NCBI GenBank assembly: GCA_040394475.1
Contig: JBEBSD010000053.1
Location: 1-43,783 of the forward strand
Reading direction: 5' to 3'
Source of the DNA: JBEBSD01 sp040394475
GTDB taxonomy: Bacteria > Bacteroidota > Bacteroidia > Cytophagales > Spirosomataceae
DNA: 43,783 bases
The position numbers and the translations under genes were made by a program. How positions within the stretch are numbered: the stretch's first letter is position 1; each line of letters opens with the position of its first letter. The notes under the pieces are model-generated. The model did not search any database. It saw only the letters and a program-made list of their open reading frames with translations, and was not told the origin of the DNA. Below are positions 7,600 through 16,522 of the stretch, in pieces.

Positions 7600-8634
7600 A
7601 TGAACCGGCACGATTTTGATATATTGTTACAAAAATACCTGAATGGCGAATGCAGTGCGGAAGAAGAACAACAGGTAAGGGACTGGTCGGACAGCCGCCT
7701 GGCACATAGCCATTTAACGCTCGATCCCCGGGAAAAAGACGCGCTTAAAAAGAAAATCTGGCTGCGGCTGCGCAATTCCGTGCGGAACCGGGGACCCTTT
7801 AAAATGGCCCGGCTCCGGTGGCCAAAGTTTGGTTGGGCCCGGCCCGGAATAGCGGCCCTGGTCATCCTGGGGCTCTGTCTGGCCTACCTCTCCCCGACGT
7901 CCCCCCTGTTCCGCCAACCGGACCGCAGCCCACCCGCACGCGAGTCGTTTGGTGAACTGACCGAATATCTCCGGATCGAAAACGAAAAAGGAGAAAAAGC
8001 AGTACTGCTGGAAGACGGCACCAGGGTCGTTCTCCGGGAGAACAGCCAGCTTCGCTACCCGGCGCAATTCCATCTCACCACGCGTACGGTGTACCTGGAG
8101 GGAGAAGCTTTCTTTGATGTAAAAAAGGATCCAGATCGCCCTTTTATGGTGTATACCGGTGAACTGGTTACGCAGGTACTCGGCACGTCTTTTAACATCA
8201 GGTCCTATCCCGACGCGGCAACTATCGAGGTGCAGGTAGTATCGGGACGGGTATCCGTCTATGAAAATCAACAGAAAAGCCCACAGAACCGAAACGGGAT
8301 CATCCTGACCCCTAATCAGAAAATCACCTTTGACAGGAGCTCCGGGAAACTGCTACCGGAGTTGATCGAAGAACCGGTCGTGGTGAACCCACCTGATAAA
8401 CCGGCAGATTTTGCCTTTGAAGAGGCGCCGGTTCCGGCCGTCCTGCAGGCCATTCAGAAAGCGTTCACAATAGAGATTGTAATAGAAACTCCGGCGCTGG
8501 AACATTGTATGTTCACCGGCGACCTGAACGGGCTGCCGCTCCATACCCAATTGAAACTGATCTGCCAGTCGATGAACGGCAGCTATGAATTACGGGGTAC
8601 TACCTTTTTCGTACGCGGAGAGGGCTGCCCCTGA
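7600..8634 (+). CDS. FecR-family anti-sigma factor with DUF4974 domain (344 aa)
   Basis: An N-terminal cytoplasmic segment (FDILLQKYLNGECSAEEEQQ) is the sigma-binding region. One membrane span follows at about residues 82-104 (IAALVILGLCLAYL). The periplasmic FecR domain has EDGTRVVLRENSQLRYP, YLEGEAFFDVKKDPDRPF and LGTSFNIRSYPD, and the C-terminal DUF4974-like domain runs from about 265 to the end (FAFEEAPVPAVLQAIQ). This architecture is the standard Bacteroidota regulator that holds an ECF sigma factor until contacted by the STN domain of a partner TonB-dependent receptor. The partner here should be the SusC protein at 8803, whose mature N terminus is an STN domain. It pairs with the sigma gene 18 bp upstream. 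Confidence 0.94.
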   Translation: MNRHDFDILLQKYLNGECSAEEEQQVRDWSDSRLAHSHLTLDPREKDALKKKIWLRLRNSVRNRGPFKMARLRWPKFGWARPGIAALVILGLCLAYLSPTSPLFRQPDRSPPARESFGELTEYLRIENEKGEKAVLLEDGTRVVLRENSQLRYPAQFHLTTRTVYLEGEAFFDVKKDPDRPFMVYTGELVTQVLGTSFNIRSYPDAATIEVQVVSGRVSVYENQQKSPQNRNGIILTPNQKITFDRSSGKLLPELIEEPVVVNPPDKPADFAFEEAPVPAVLQAIQKAFTIEIVIETPALEHCMFTGDLNGLPLHTQLKLICQSMNGSYELRGTTFFVRGEGCP

Positions 8635-8685
8635 CACCACCATTTAACCCCTGTTGCCTATGCCTTAACCCTGTGTCATTTCCTC

Positions 8686-8720
8686 AAAAAAAGCCAATAA
8701 TGGGCGAACATTATTGGCTT
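8686..8720 (-). terminator. Minus-strand intrinsic terminator-like hairpin between fecR and susC
   Basis: Bases 8691-8702 and 8709-8720 are a perfect 12-bp inverted repeat (AAGCCAATAATG / CATTATTGGCTT) around a 6-nt loop. On the minus strand the stem is followed by seven T (complement of A-run 8686-8692). On the plus strand no T-run follows. The structure therefore ends transcription coming from the susC side on the minus strand, although no minus-strand protein gene exists there. It could end an antisense RNA, or act in the plus-strand mRNA as a 5'-UTR stem. Confidence 0.6.
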
Positions 8721-8802
8721 CAAAAGCAGTGGACAGAAGGCGAATTCTGTCTTGACTGCCAAGTGTTTCTGTGTTTATCCTACAACAAAAACGTCTAAAA
8801 AT

Positions 8803-11800
8803 ATGAACAATCCTGTACCTTTCCAAAGGTTCCTTTTTAAAGCGATGCAAATCTCTGTGATGCAATTGATACTGGCTGTTCTTTTTGGCTGCCTCTCTTA
8901 TGCCCATACGATCCGGGGCCAGGAGATCCTCCAACAGGAAATATCGGTACATATGGAATCGGCCGAACTCAAACGAATCCTGAACCAGATCGAAAAAAAG
9001 GCTAATATCAAGTTTATATACAGTTCCCATAGTATCCAGGTCAGTCAGCGCGCGACGCTCAAAGCCACCAAACGGTCCCTTTCACAGGTGCTTGACGAGC
9101 TGCTTACTCCCCTTCAGGTGCAGTACGAAGTGCTGGATTCCAGAATCTTGCTCCGAAAGAAACCCGTGGAAAATGTATCGCCTCCGACAGAAGTGACCGT
9201 CCCCGACCGGAAGCTCTCGGGCAACGTAACGGATGAAAGAGGAGAACGGCTCCCCGGAGTCAGCATCTTGGTAAAAGGGACCCAACAGGGGGTGATTTCC
9301 GATAATGACGGAAATTTTTCGATCACCGTACCCGATGAAAATGCCGTGCTGGTTTTTTCTTTTGTGGGGTACGTCAGCCAGGAAATCATTGCAGGAAACC
9401 GCAGCCTACTGGATGTCACCTTGAAAGTGGATGAAAAAGCCCTGGAAGAGGTCGTAGTGGTCGGCTATGGGGTAGTCCGGAAAAGTGACCTGACCGGCTC
9501 GGTCGCCAAGGTAGGAGAAGAAGAAATCAAAGCCGTTCCGGTTATCTCCCTCGACAGGGCCATGCAGGGAAGGGTTTCGGGGGTCATGGTCACGACCAGC
9601 TCCGGCGCGCCCGGCGCCTCTACGACCATCCGTATCCGGGGCACAGGATCGGTCAATGCGGGAAATGATCCGCTCTATGTGATCGATGGCTTCCCCACGT
9701 CCAACCTGAATTCGATCAATCCCAGCGATATTGAATCCATTGAAATTTTAAAAGATGCCTCCGCAACCGCCATTTACGGCTCCAGGGGCTCCAACGGGGT
9801 GGTGCTGGTAACCACCAAACGCGGGAAAGAAGACCAATCCAATATTTCCTTTGAGGGGTATTACGGGGTTCAGACGGCCCGTCGCAAAATCCCGCTGTTA
9901 AACGCCAGGGAATACGCGGAATTCATCAATGAAGCCCGCGTGAATGCCGGCAGCACGCCTTACTTCGATGGATCCGCCCCGGAAAGGCCTGTCCCGTCTT
10001 CCCTGGGAGAAGGGACCGACTGGCAGGACGAAGTATTGCGGTCGGCGCCGGTAAGCAGTTATCAGCTCAATTTTTCCGGTGGTGAAAAGAAGACCCGCTA
10101 TGCCATTTCCGGCAATTACTTCAATCAACAAGGCATCTTGCTAAATTCCTATTTCAAACGGTATACGCTCCGTGCCAACCTCGACCGGGATGTCCGGTCC
10201 TGGCTGAAACTGGGGCTTTCCATGCAGGGCGCTTACACCCATTCCAATAGTTCGTTTACGCCTGCCCAGGGTGGCTCGGGCGGCGGGGTGATCAATGCCG
10301 CACTCAATTATGCGCCGGTGTTTTCAGTGCGGGACGGCTCGGGCAATTATTACCGTGATTTCAGTGCGCTTAATGGCAACCTGGTCGACAATCCCGTCGG
10401 ACTCGCCAGGGAGCGGACCGACTTGTATACGACGTTCCGGCTGTTATCCAATTTATTTGCTGAAATCAAACTTATGGACGGGTTGATTTTCCGGACCAGC
10501 CTGGGGACCGATTTATTCAACTCCAAATCCAATTATTATGCGACACGCCTGATCGGTTTGGGAGACGGTTCCAACGGGGTTGCCGCTGTTTCGGCCAGTC
10601 AGAATATTAACTGGCTGAATGAAAATACGCTTACCTATACCAGGACGATCCGGGACAGGCACAACCTTTCAGTGTTGCTGGGGTATACTTCTCAGGCCTA
10701 TCACAACGAAAGTGTCACCGCCAATGCCGCCAATTTCACCAACGATTTCGCCCTGTTTAACAACCTGGGTTCCGGCGCCACCCTGCGGGCGCCTTCATCC
10801 GGCGCCAGCGATTGGGCCCTGATCTCTTACATTGCCCGTGTCAACTACGGCTGGGATAACCGGTACCTGGTCACGCTTACCACCCGTGCCGATGGTTCTT
10901 CACGCTTCGGCCCCAATAATAAATACGGAATTTTCCCTTCCGGAGCCTTTGCCTGGAGAATTATCAATGAAAAATTCATGGGTACCCCTACCTGGCTTTC
11001 AGACCTCAAATTCCGTGCCAGTTATGGGATTACCGGCAATCAAAGCATCGGGGACTATCAATACCTGTCCAGCATTTCAAACAGCACCGCTGTGCTGGGA
11101 GGCATCCTGCAAGCAGGGAACATGCCCAGCGGGATCAGCAACCTCGACCTGAGCTGGGAGAAGAACCATCAGTTTGACGTGGGATTCGATTTTGCTTTTT
11201 TAAACAATCGCTTGCAGATCACCACGGATTACTACATCAAAACAACCTCGGACCTGTTATTTTCGGTCAACGTTCCTCAAACCACCGGGTACAGCAGCTC
11301 CCTGCGCAATATCGGGAAAGTGGAAAACAGAGGATGGGAGTTTTCCCTTAAATCCGTCAACCTCGATCAGCGGCCATTTCAATGGACGTCGGAGTTCAAT
11401 ATCGCCTTTAACAAGAACAAGGTACTTACCCTTGACGGACGTCCGGAATTTCTTTCCGGAAGCGGCATCGGGCATTTGCAGATTTCGAACACAGTACTCT
11501 TAAGAGTCGGCGAGTCACTTGGCAATTTCTATGGCCGGCAGGTGGAAGGTATTTTTCAAAATCAGCAGGAAATCGACGCTTCTGCCCAGAAAACTGCCAA
11601 ACCCGGCGATTTCAAATACAAGGACCTGAATGGCGACGACGTCATTAACGACAGTGACCGTACGATCATCGGAAACGGCTACCCTGTCTTTTTCGGAGGA
11701 CTGAACAACACGTTTTCCTACAAAGGGTTTGATTTGAATATTTTCTTCCAGGGAAGCTTTGGAAATGATATCCTGAACTACGGACGTTTCGACCTGTACA

Positions 11801-12174
11801 GTCTGAATGGCAACGGTAATCAGGCTAAAGAAGTACTCAACCGGTGGACCCCTACCAATCCTTCCAACGAAATCCCGCGCGCCAATGCGGCGGGCGGGCG
11901 TATCCTGTCCTCCTTTCATATTGAGAAAGCATCGTATTTAAGATTGCGGAACATTTCCCTCAACTACACGCTGCCTGCTGCCCTCGTAGCACCGGCAGCC
12001 ATTAAGAACATCCGTCTTTACCTCTCGGCTCAAAACTGGCTGACCTTCACCAAATACAAAGGCTTCGACCCGGAAGTGAGCCGCTTCGAATCGAGCTCGA
12101 TCAGCCAGGGGATGGACTTCAGTGGCTACCCCACTACTAAATCGTTCACAGTAGGTCTTAACGCTAACTTCTGA
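8803..12174 (+). CDS. SusC/RagA-family TonB-dependent receptor with STN signalling domain (1123 aa)
   Basis: The ATG at 8803 (MNNPVPFQRFLFKAMQ) gives a long signal peptide; a TTG further upstream is unlikely. Domains in order: STN secretin/TonB N-terminal domain (about 48-118, ISVHMESAELKRILNQIEKK), carboxypeptidase-regulatory-like domain (about 128-205, DERGERLPGVSILVKGT, FSFVGYVSQEI), plug domain with the SusC signature DPLYVIDGFPTS and ILKDASATAIYGSRGSNGVV, then a 22-strand-type barrel ending in FTVGLNANF. It imports oligomers bound by the SusD lipoprotein encoded immediately downstream, powered by TonB. The STN domain and the adjacent ECF/FecR pair mean it also signals across the envelope to switch on its own genes. 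Confidence 0.96.
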   Translation: MNNPVPFQRFLFKAMQISVMQLILAVLFGCLSYAHTIRGQEILQQEISVHMESAELKRILNQIEKKANIKFIYSSHSIQVSQRATLKATKRSLSQVLDELLTPLQVQYEVLDSRILLRKKPVENVSPPTEVTVPDRKLSGNVTDERGERLPGVSILVKGTQQGVISDNDGNFSITVPDENAVLVFSFVGYVSQEIIAGNRSLLDVTLKVDEKALEEVVVVGYGVVRKSDLTGSVAKVGEEEIKAVPVISLDRAMQGRVSGVMVTTSSGAPGASTTIRIRGTGSVNAGNDPLYVIDGFPTSNLNSINPSDIESIEILKDASATAIYGSRGSNGVVLVTTKRGKEDQSNISFEGYYGVQTARRKIPLLNAREYAEFINEARVNAGSTPYFDGSAPERPVPSSLGEGTDWQDEVLRSAPVSSYQLNFSGGEKKTRYAISGNYFNQQGILLNSYFKRYTLRANLDRDVRSWLKLGLSMQGAYTHSNSSFTPAQGGSGGGVINAALNYAPVFSVRDGSGNYYRDFSALNGNLVDNPVGLARERTDLYTTFRLLSNLFAEIKLMDGLIFRTSLGTDLFNSKSNYYATRLIGLGDGSNGVAAVSASQNINWLNENTLTYTRTIRDRHNLSVLLGYTSQAYHNESVTANAANFTNDFALFNNLGSGATLRAPSSGASDWALISYIARVNYGWDNRYLVTLTTRADGSSRFGPNNKYGIFPSGAFAWRIINEKFMGTPTWLSDLKFRASYGITGNQSIGDYQYLSSISNSTAVLGGILQAGNMPSGISNLDLSWEKNHQFDVGFDFAFLNNRLQITTDYYIKTTSDLLFSVNVPQTTGYSSSLRNIGKVENRGWEFSLKSVNLDQRPFQWTSEFNIAFNKNKVLTLDGRPEFLSGSGIGHLQISNTVLLRVGESLGNFYGRQVEGIFQNQQEIDASAQKTAKPGDFKYKDLNGDDVINDSDRTIIGNGYPVFFGGLNNTFSYKGFDLNIFFQGSFGNDILNYGRFDLYSLNGNGNQAKEVLNRWTPTNPSNEIPRANAAGGRILSSFHIEKASYLRLRNISLNYTLPAALVAPAAIKNIRLYLSAQNWLTFTKYKGFDPEVSRFESSSISQGMDFSGYPTTKSFTVGLNANF

Positions 12175-12184
12175 CACCGAAATT

Positions 12185-13657
12185 ATGAATATCAAACTAT
12201 TCTTATCAGCGCTATCTGTTGGCATCATCTCTCAATCCTGTCTGCCCGATCTGGATTTATCTCCCCTGGGATCACAGTCTGTCAACACTTTTTATAGAAA
12301 TGCCGACGATGCCAATGCCGCCGTCATTGCGATCTATGGGCAACTACGGGCCATCAACCGGGACGAAATCATTGTCACCCCCAATATTGTTTCGGCTGAT
12401 GACGGGATCCCCTTTCCAACCGGGAATGCCAACCGCATCGCTATCTGGAACTATAACATTACTCCCGATAATACTTTTACCGGACAGATATGGAGCAGTG
12501 CCTATGGCGCCATACAGCGGGCCAACATTGCCATTGAACGTATTCCGGGGATCAGTATGGACGAATCGCTGAAGCAGTCTTACATCGGAGAGGCCAGATT
12601 TATCCGGGCCCTTCAATACTTCAACCTGGTCCGTTTCTTCGGAGATGTGCCGGTGGTTACGAATGAAATCACTTCCCTCGAAGGATTAGAAGTTCCCAGG
12701 GCGCCCCTGTCGGAAGTCTACCGGCTTATTGAAGAAGACCTGAAGGCCGCCGAGACTTCCCTTCCGGTGAGCTACACGGGCATCCAGACCGGGAGAGCCA
12801 CCCGTGGGGCTGCGAAAGGACTTTTGTCGAAAGTATACCTGACGCAGGCCGGCGCCGATGCCGACTCACCCTACTGGCAACAGGCTGCTGCCAAGGCCAG
12901 GGAAGTGATGGACATGGGGATTTATGACCTGTGGGATGATTTTGAGGACGTCTTCTCCACTCAAAACCGTGGAGGAAAGGAAAGCCTTTTCGAGGTAATG
13001 TACCTGACCGATGTTGCCGGCAATAATTTCACGACCGGCTATGCGCCGCGCGGGGCAGCAATCGTACCGGGTACCGGCAGCGGTATCCTGAGAGTCAGCA
13101 AAGACCTGTACGATCGCTACGATGCAAAGGATATTCGTAAAGCTGCTTTTTTCCTGACCTCTTATCTCCACCCGGTTACCGGCCAGCAGGTCAGCCTGTC
13201 TATTGACGACCCGGACCCGGCGATTGCGATCTCGTTCTGGAAACTGCCCGACCTGGCCAGCACTACTTCCGGAGGCGGAGGTACAAGCTTCCCGGTATTG
13301 CGGTATGCAGACATCCTGCTGCTGTATGCCGAAGCCTCGAACGAGGCAACTAACGGTCCGGGCGCAGAAGCGTATGCTGCGCTCAACAAAGTACGCGAAC
13401 GTGCCGGACTGGACGGCCTGTCCGGTCTGACGAAGGCAGCTTTCCGGGAGGCTGTCCTGGAGGAACGTCGCCGGGAGCTGTGTTTCGAAGGACATCGCTG
13501 GTTTGACCTGGTGCGCACCAACCGGTTGATTGACGCTGTAAAGTCTGAAAACAGCTTTGCCAGAAATGCCACCATCCAACCCTACCATGTATTGTACCCG
13601 ATCCCGCAGCGTGAAATGGACGCCAACGCCGCCCTTCGGCAGAACGACGGTTACTAA
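12185..13657 (+). CDS. SusD/RagB-family nutrient-binding outer-membrane lipoprotein (490 aa)
   Basis: A lipoprotein signal ends in SQSC with Cys19 lipidated, followed by LPDLDLSPLG. The body shows the tetratricopeptide-rich SusD fold: FYRNADDANAAVIAIYGQL near the N terminus, IGEARFIRALQYFNLVRFFG at about residues 138-157 and, near the C terminus, VLRYADILLLYAEASNEA and ERRRELCFEGHRWFDLVR. The last is the standard SusD C-terminal signature. It starts 10 bp after the SusC stop and so is translationally close. It should cap the SusC barrel at the cell surface and capture the substrate. The substrate is not evident, because no glycoside hydrolase, lyase or sulfatase follows. Confidence 0.96.
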   Translation: MNIKLFLSALSVGIISQSCLPDLDLSPLGSQSVNTFYRNADDANAAVIAIYGQLRAINRDEIIVTPNIVSADDGIPFPTGNANRIAIWNYNITPDNTFTGQIWSSAYGAIQRANIAIERIPGISMDESLKQSYIGEARFIRALQYFNLVRFFGDVPVVTNEITSLEGLEVPRAPLSEVYRLIEEDLKAAETSLPVSYTGIQTGRATRGAAKGLLSKVYLTQAGADADSPYWQQAAAKAREVMDMGIYDLWDDFEDVFSTQNRGGKESLFEVMYLTDVAGNNFTTGYAPRGAAIVPGTGSGILRVSKDLYDRYDAKDIRKAAFFLTSYLHPVTGQQVSLSIDDPDPAIAISFWKLPDLASTTSGGGGTSFPVLRYADILLLYAEASNEATNGPGAEAYAALNKVRERAGLDGLSGLTKAAFREAVLEERRRELCFEGHRWFDLVRTNRLIDAVKSENSFARNATIQPYHVLYPIPQREMDANAALRQNDGY

Positions 13658-13697
13658 GAAAGCTCACGATTCCTTTATATCAGATTACCAGGCTATT

Positions 13698-15320
13698 ATG
13701 AAAAGAAAGTATCTCCTGATTGTTTTGCTTGGCCTGCTGGCCCAGGCAGCCTTTGCAAAAGATTACCACTACGATATCGTCGTGTACGGCGGCTCCTCCG
13801 GGGGGTTCCCGGCGGCGATCCAGGCGGCCAGAATGGGGAAAAAAGTGGCGCTGCTGGAGCCTACGCACCATATCGGCGGCATGAACGTAGAGGGCCTGGG
13901 CGGAACCGACATTGATAACCATCGCGAATTCCGGAACAGTCCGGCAGTTGGAGGCCTCGCCCTGGAATTTTATACCCGCATCGCCGACCACTACGGGCAG
14001 AAGGCAGCCTTTCTCGAATCTTTAAAAAATGGTGAAAAGAAACCGGCTTTGTGGCGGTTCGAACCCCATGTTGCCGAGCAGGTAATCCTCCGCTGGCTCA
14101 AGGAATACCCCATCGATCTTTACTATGACGCAGCGCTTTCCGAAAAGAAAAATGCAGTTACCAAAAACGGTACTGTCATCACGGCCATCAAGACCAAAGC
14201 CGGCAGCTTTATGGCGCGCGTTTTTATTGATGCGTCTATCGAGGGTGATTTACTCGCTGGTGCAGGTGTCAGTACCGTCATCGGCCGGGAATCCAATTCC
14301 CGTTACAATGAAACTAAAAACGGCATCCGCGAGCATACGACACACGAGCAGTTTAAAGTAAAAGTAGACCCCTACACTACCCCGGGCGACCCCTCCAGCG
14401 GATTGATTGCTACGGTATCCGACGAGCCCCTCGGCACTCCCGGCGCCGCCGACCACCGGCTGCAAGCGTATTGTTACCGGGTATGCCTGACACAAAATCC
14501 CGACAACAAGATCCCTTTCCGTAAGCCATCCGGTTATAATCGCGAGGATTTTGAAATTTATGTGCGCTACCTCAAAGCAGGTGGAAAACTCTATACGCCC
14601 CGTGCCAACTTACCCAATGGGAAAACGGATTTTAACGGTGGTGCGGATGTGTCACACAACTTGTATGGCATGAACTTCGATTATCCTGGCGGAACCTATA
14701 AAACCAGGAAGAAAATCCTACAATACCATCGTAATTATACCGAAGGGTTGTTTTACTTCCTGGCGAATGATTCTGAAATTGGACAACTGAATCCTGCATT
14801 GCAGAAAACCTGGGCCGGCTGGGGACTGGCCAAAGATGAGTTTACCGATAACAACGGCTGGCCCCGCCTCTTTTATGTACGGGATGCCCGCCGCATGGTA
14901 TCGGATTTCGTGCTCACCGAACACCATGTCAGGAAAGAAGACACCCACCCGGTGGACGATCCCGTAGGAATCGCCTACTGGCCGCCGGACGTACACAGTG
15001 TGCGGAGAATTGTCAAAGATGGTTATGCCTATAACGAAGGATTTGTCTTTGGCGGCAATGACTGGGTTCCTTTCGGAATTGCCTACCGGTCGTTGGTACC
15101 CAAAACTGCCGAATGTACCAACCTCCTGACTTCCACCTGCCCTTCCTCGTCGCACATCGCGTATGGCGCCATCCGGATCGAGTTTACCTTTATGGCCCTC
15201 GGACAGGCCTGCGGTACCGCTGCCGTGATGGCCATTCAAAACAATCAGCAGGTGCAGGAAGTAGCGTATCCGGAATTACGGCAACAGTTGCTCCAGGACC
15301 AGGCGATACTGGAATTGTAA
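13698..15320 (+). CDS. Secreted FAD-dependent oxidoreductase (xanthan-lyase-associated type, FAD_oxidored family, 540 aa)
   Basis: The ATG at 13698 gives signal peptide MKRKYLLIVLLGLLAQAAFA, then a Rossmann FAD-binding motif YDIVVYGGSSGGFPAAIQAA (dinucleotide glycines at 31-36) followed by VALLEP, the ribose-binding acidic end of strand 2. HIGGMNVEGLGGTDI and RVFIDASIEGDLLAGAGV match the FAD-dependent oxidoreductase family often labelled xanthan lyase-like. It begins 40 bp after the susD stop in the same direction, so it belongs to this locus. Export with pre-bound FAD would normally need Tat, but the signal lacks a twin-arginine pair, so the cofactor must be loaded in the periplasm or the protein used differently. 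The substrate is unknown; oxidation of a sugar or aromatic ligand imported by SusC/D is possible. Confidence 0.88.
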   Translation: MKRKYLLIVLLGLLAQAAFAKDYHYDIVVYGGSSGGFPAAIQAARMGKKVALLEPTHHIGGMNVEGLGGTDIDNHREFRNSPAVGGLALEFYTRIADHYGQKAAFLESLKNGEKKPALWRFEPHVAEQVILRWLKEYPIDLYYDAALSEKKNAVTKNGTVITAIKTKAGSFMARVFIDASIEGDLLAGAGVSTVIGRESNSRYNETKNGIREHTTHEQFKVKVDPYTTPGDPSSGLIATVSDEPLGTPGAADHRLQAYCYRVCLTQNPDNKIPFRKPSGYNREDFEIYVRYLKAGGKLYTPRANLPNGKTDFNGGADVSHNLYGMNFDYPGGTYKTRKKILQYHRNYTEGLFYFLANDSEIGQLNPALQKTWAGWGLAKDEFTDNNGWPRLFYVRDARRMVSDFVLTEHHVRKEDTHPVDDPVGIAYWPPDVHSVRRIVKDGYAYNEGFVFGGNDWVPFGIAYRSLVPKTAECTNLLTSTCPSSSHIAYGAIRIEFTFMALGQACGTAAVMAIQNNQQVQEVAYPELRQQLLQDQAILEL

Positions 15321-15335
15321 AACCGCAGCAATAAA

Positions 15336-15371
15336 CAGGCGGCTGTCTGTATTACAGCAGGCAGCCGCCTG
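15336..15371 (+). terminator. Hairpin after the susCD-oxidoreductase operon
   Basis: Bases 15336-15345 (CAGGCGGCTG) pair perfectly with 15362-15371 (CAGCCGCCTG), and the stem extends by three or four more pairs with one G-T wobble. It starts 16 bp after the oxidoreductase stop. There is no T-run behind it, so it may stabilise the 3' end and not terminate by itself. Confidence 0.5.
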
Positions 15372-15401
15372 ACCAACCGCCCCCCTGACGACTCAGAAGC
15401 A

Positions 15402-15752
15402 TCATGGTCCGATTTTCCCCAAATGAGTATGCTTGAAATTGTCCGGATATTTCAGACCATAGCCCAGCATACGATCCATGGCAATGTGTGCGAAAAGGAT
15501 AATCCCGGCCAGTTGTAAAGGGGCGTTTTGCACATAAAATCCTGCTGCCAGCGTCCCGACAGCTACTGCCCGGTGGTGGAACAGGTTATACACCCATGCA
15601 CCGGCCCGGGGCCCCGCGGCGTACCCGATCATGCTCACATCGGGGACAAGCAGCCAGGCCAGGAAGACCCACCAGGCATACTCCAGCTGATTGAAAAGCA
15701 CCACTGCGCCTGCAAACAGCGCCAGTTCCTCCAGTTTCAAAAGGGTTTTCAT
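15402..15752 (-). CDS. DUF4260-family small membrane protein (116 aa)
   Basis: ATG at 15752 gives MKTLLKLEELALFAGAVVLF. The longer open frame from 15896 has an unrelated 48-residue prefix and is rejected. The protein has four hydrophobic segments with conserved loops: LVPDVSMIGYAAGPRAGAWV, YNLFHHRAVAVG, ILFAHIAMDRMLGYGLKY and a final FKHTHLGKIG. These match DUF4260 (also called YwqJ-like inner-membrane proteins in some annotations), a family of unknown function conserved in length at about 115 residues. The histidine- and aspartate-bearing loops suggest a metal or small-molecule role, but that is speculation. It converges on the oxidoreductase gene and diverges from the secreted protein at 15944. 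Confidence 0.85.
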   Translation of the reverse strand: MKTLLKLEELALFAGAVVLFNQLEYAWWVFLAWLLVPDVSMIGYAAGPRAGAWVYNLFHHRAVAVGTLAAGFYVQNAPLQLAGIILFAHIAMDRMLGYGLKYPDNFKHTHLGKIGP

Positions 15753-15943
15753 ACAGTAGTTGGTTAAAAGTACCACTTCCGTCTCCCGCCAGCCGGGGAA
15801 CGGATCTTTGCAAAAAATCAGTGAAAATACAAAAGACAGGCTTCTGACGGAACTACCGTATACACACTTTTCCGGCATTCTTATCATTTCCGTCAATCAC
15901 CCGTTATCTTTACCTGCCGGTATCCACCTAAAACAACTGAACC

Positions 15944-16450
15944 ATGCATCCTTTCCACCGCTTCCTTCACCGGGGGCTGCTTTTTGCGGGGACCGGTCTG
16001 CTTGCCTCTGCCGCTGTTCCCTACGTCCCCGGGGCAACCGGTCATCTGACGTACCGCGCTGCTTCCCGAAACATTGAAATCCCCCTCCGGCACGTGCAAT
16101 TTATTTCAGGACCGGATTCCTTCGAAAAAGGAAAAACCATCCGCCGGCTGCTTTTCAGCACAGGCGACCTTACCGACAAGATCGCCTCCTGCCCCGAGAT
16201 GGGCTGTATCGACCAGTACATGGAGGGTATTCAGGTAGACCTGCCTCCCGGCCCGCGGCTTACTTACTGGATGTCGCTCAACGGGCAAATGGTACAGTAT
16301 TCCGGTACTGTGACCAGGGAGTCCCTTCAGCTCACCACCGAAAAAGCCGATCACCTTGCCGGAAAACTTAAATTTGACCAGTCAGCGGCAGGCGGTCCGG
16401 TCATTGAGGTAACGTTCGACACGCATAAAGGCAAAACCTTTACCCGCTAA
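15944..16450 (+). CDS. Predicted secreted protein of unknown function (168 aa)
   Basis: The N terminus MHPFHRFLHRGLLFAGTGLLASAAVP is a signal peptide with positive residues before a hydrophobic core. The mature part is mostly beta (LTYRAASRNIEIPLRHVQF, RRLLFSTGDLTDKIASC, LTYWMSLNGQMVQYSG, LAGKLKFDQSAAGGPVIEV). There are two cysteines close together (ASCPEMGC) and the C terminus is a strand ending KTFTR. I do not recognise the family. It is divergently transcribed from the DUF4260 gene and ends at a strong bidirectional terminator 8 bp past the stop. Confidence 0.75.
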   Translation: MHPFHRFLHRGLLFAGTGLLASAAVPYVPGATGHLTYRAASRNIEIPLRHVQFISGPDSFEKGKTIRRLLFSTGDLTDKIASCPEMGCIDQYMEGIQVDLPPGPRLTYWMSLNGQMVQYSGTVTRESLQLTTEKADHLAGKLKFDQSAAGGPVIEVTFDTHKGKTFTR

Positions 16451-16458
16451 CCGACCTT

Positions 16459-16494
16459 AAAAAGGGGCGCCTGTTTGCACAGGCGCCCCTTTTT
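16459..16494. terminator. Strong bidirectional terminator between convergent genes
   Basis: A 15-bp perfect stem (AAAAAGGGGCGCCTG at 16459-16473 with its complement at 16480-16494) surrounds a 6-nt loop. It has A5 on one side and T5 on the other, so it works for both the secreted protein at 15944 (+) and the outer-membrane protein at 16523 (-). Confidence 0.92.
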
Positions 16495-16522
16495 AGCGTG
16501 TTTCGTTTTCGTTTAACCAGGC

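Noticed and set aside
12866..13588. 240-codon open frame on the minus strand
   Set aside because: Lies entirely inside the susD gene, with no recognisable domain; an overlap shadow of the real frame.
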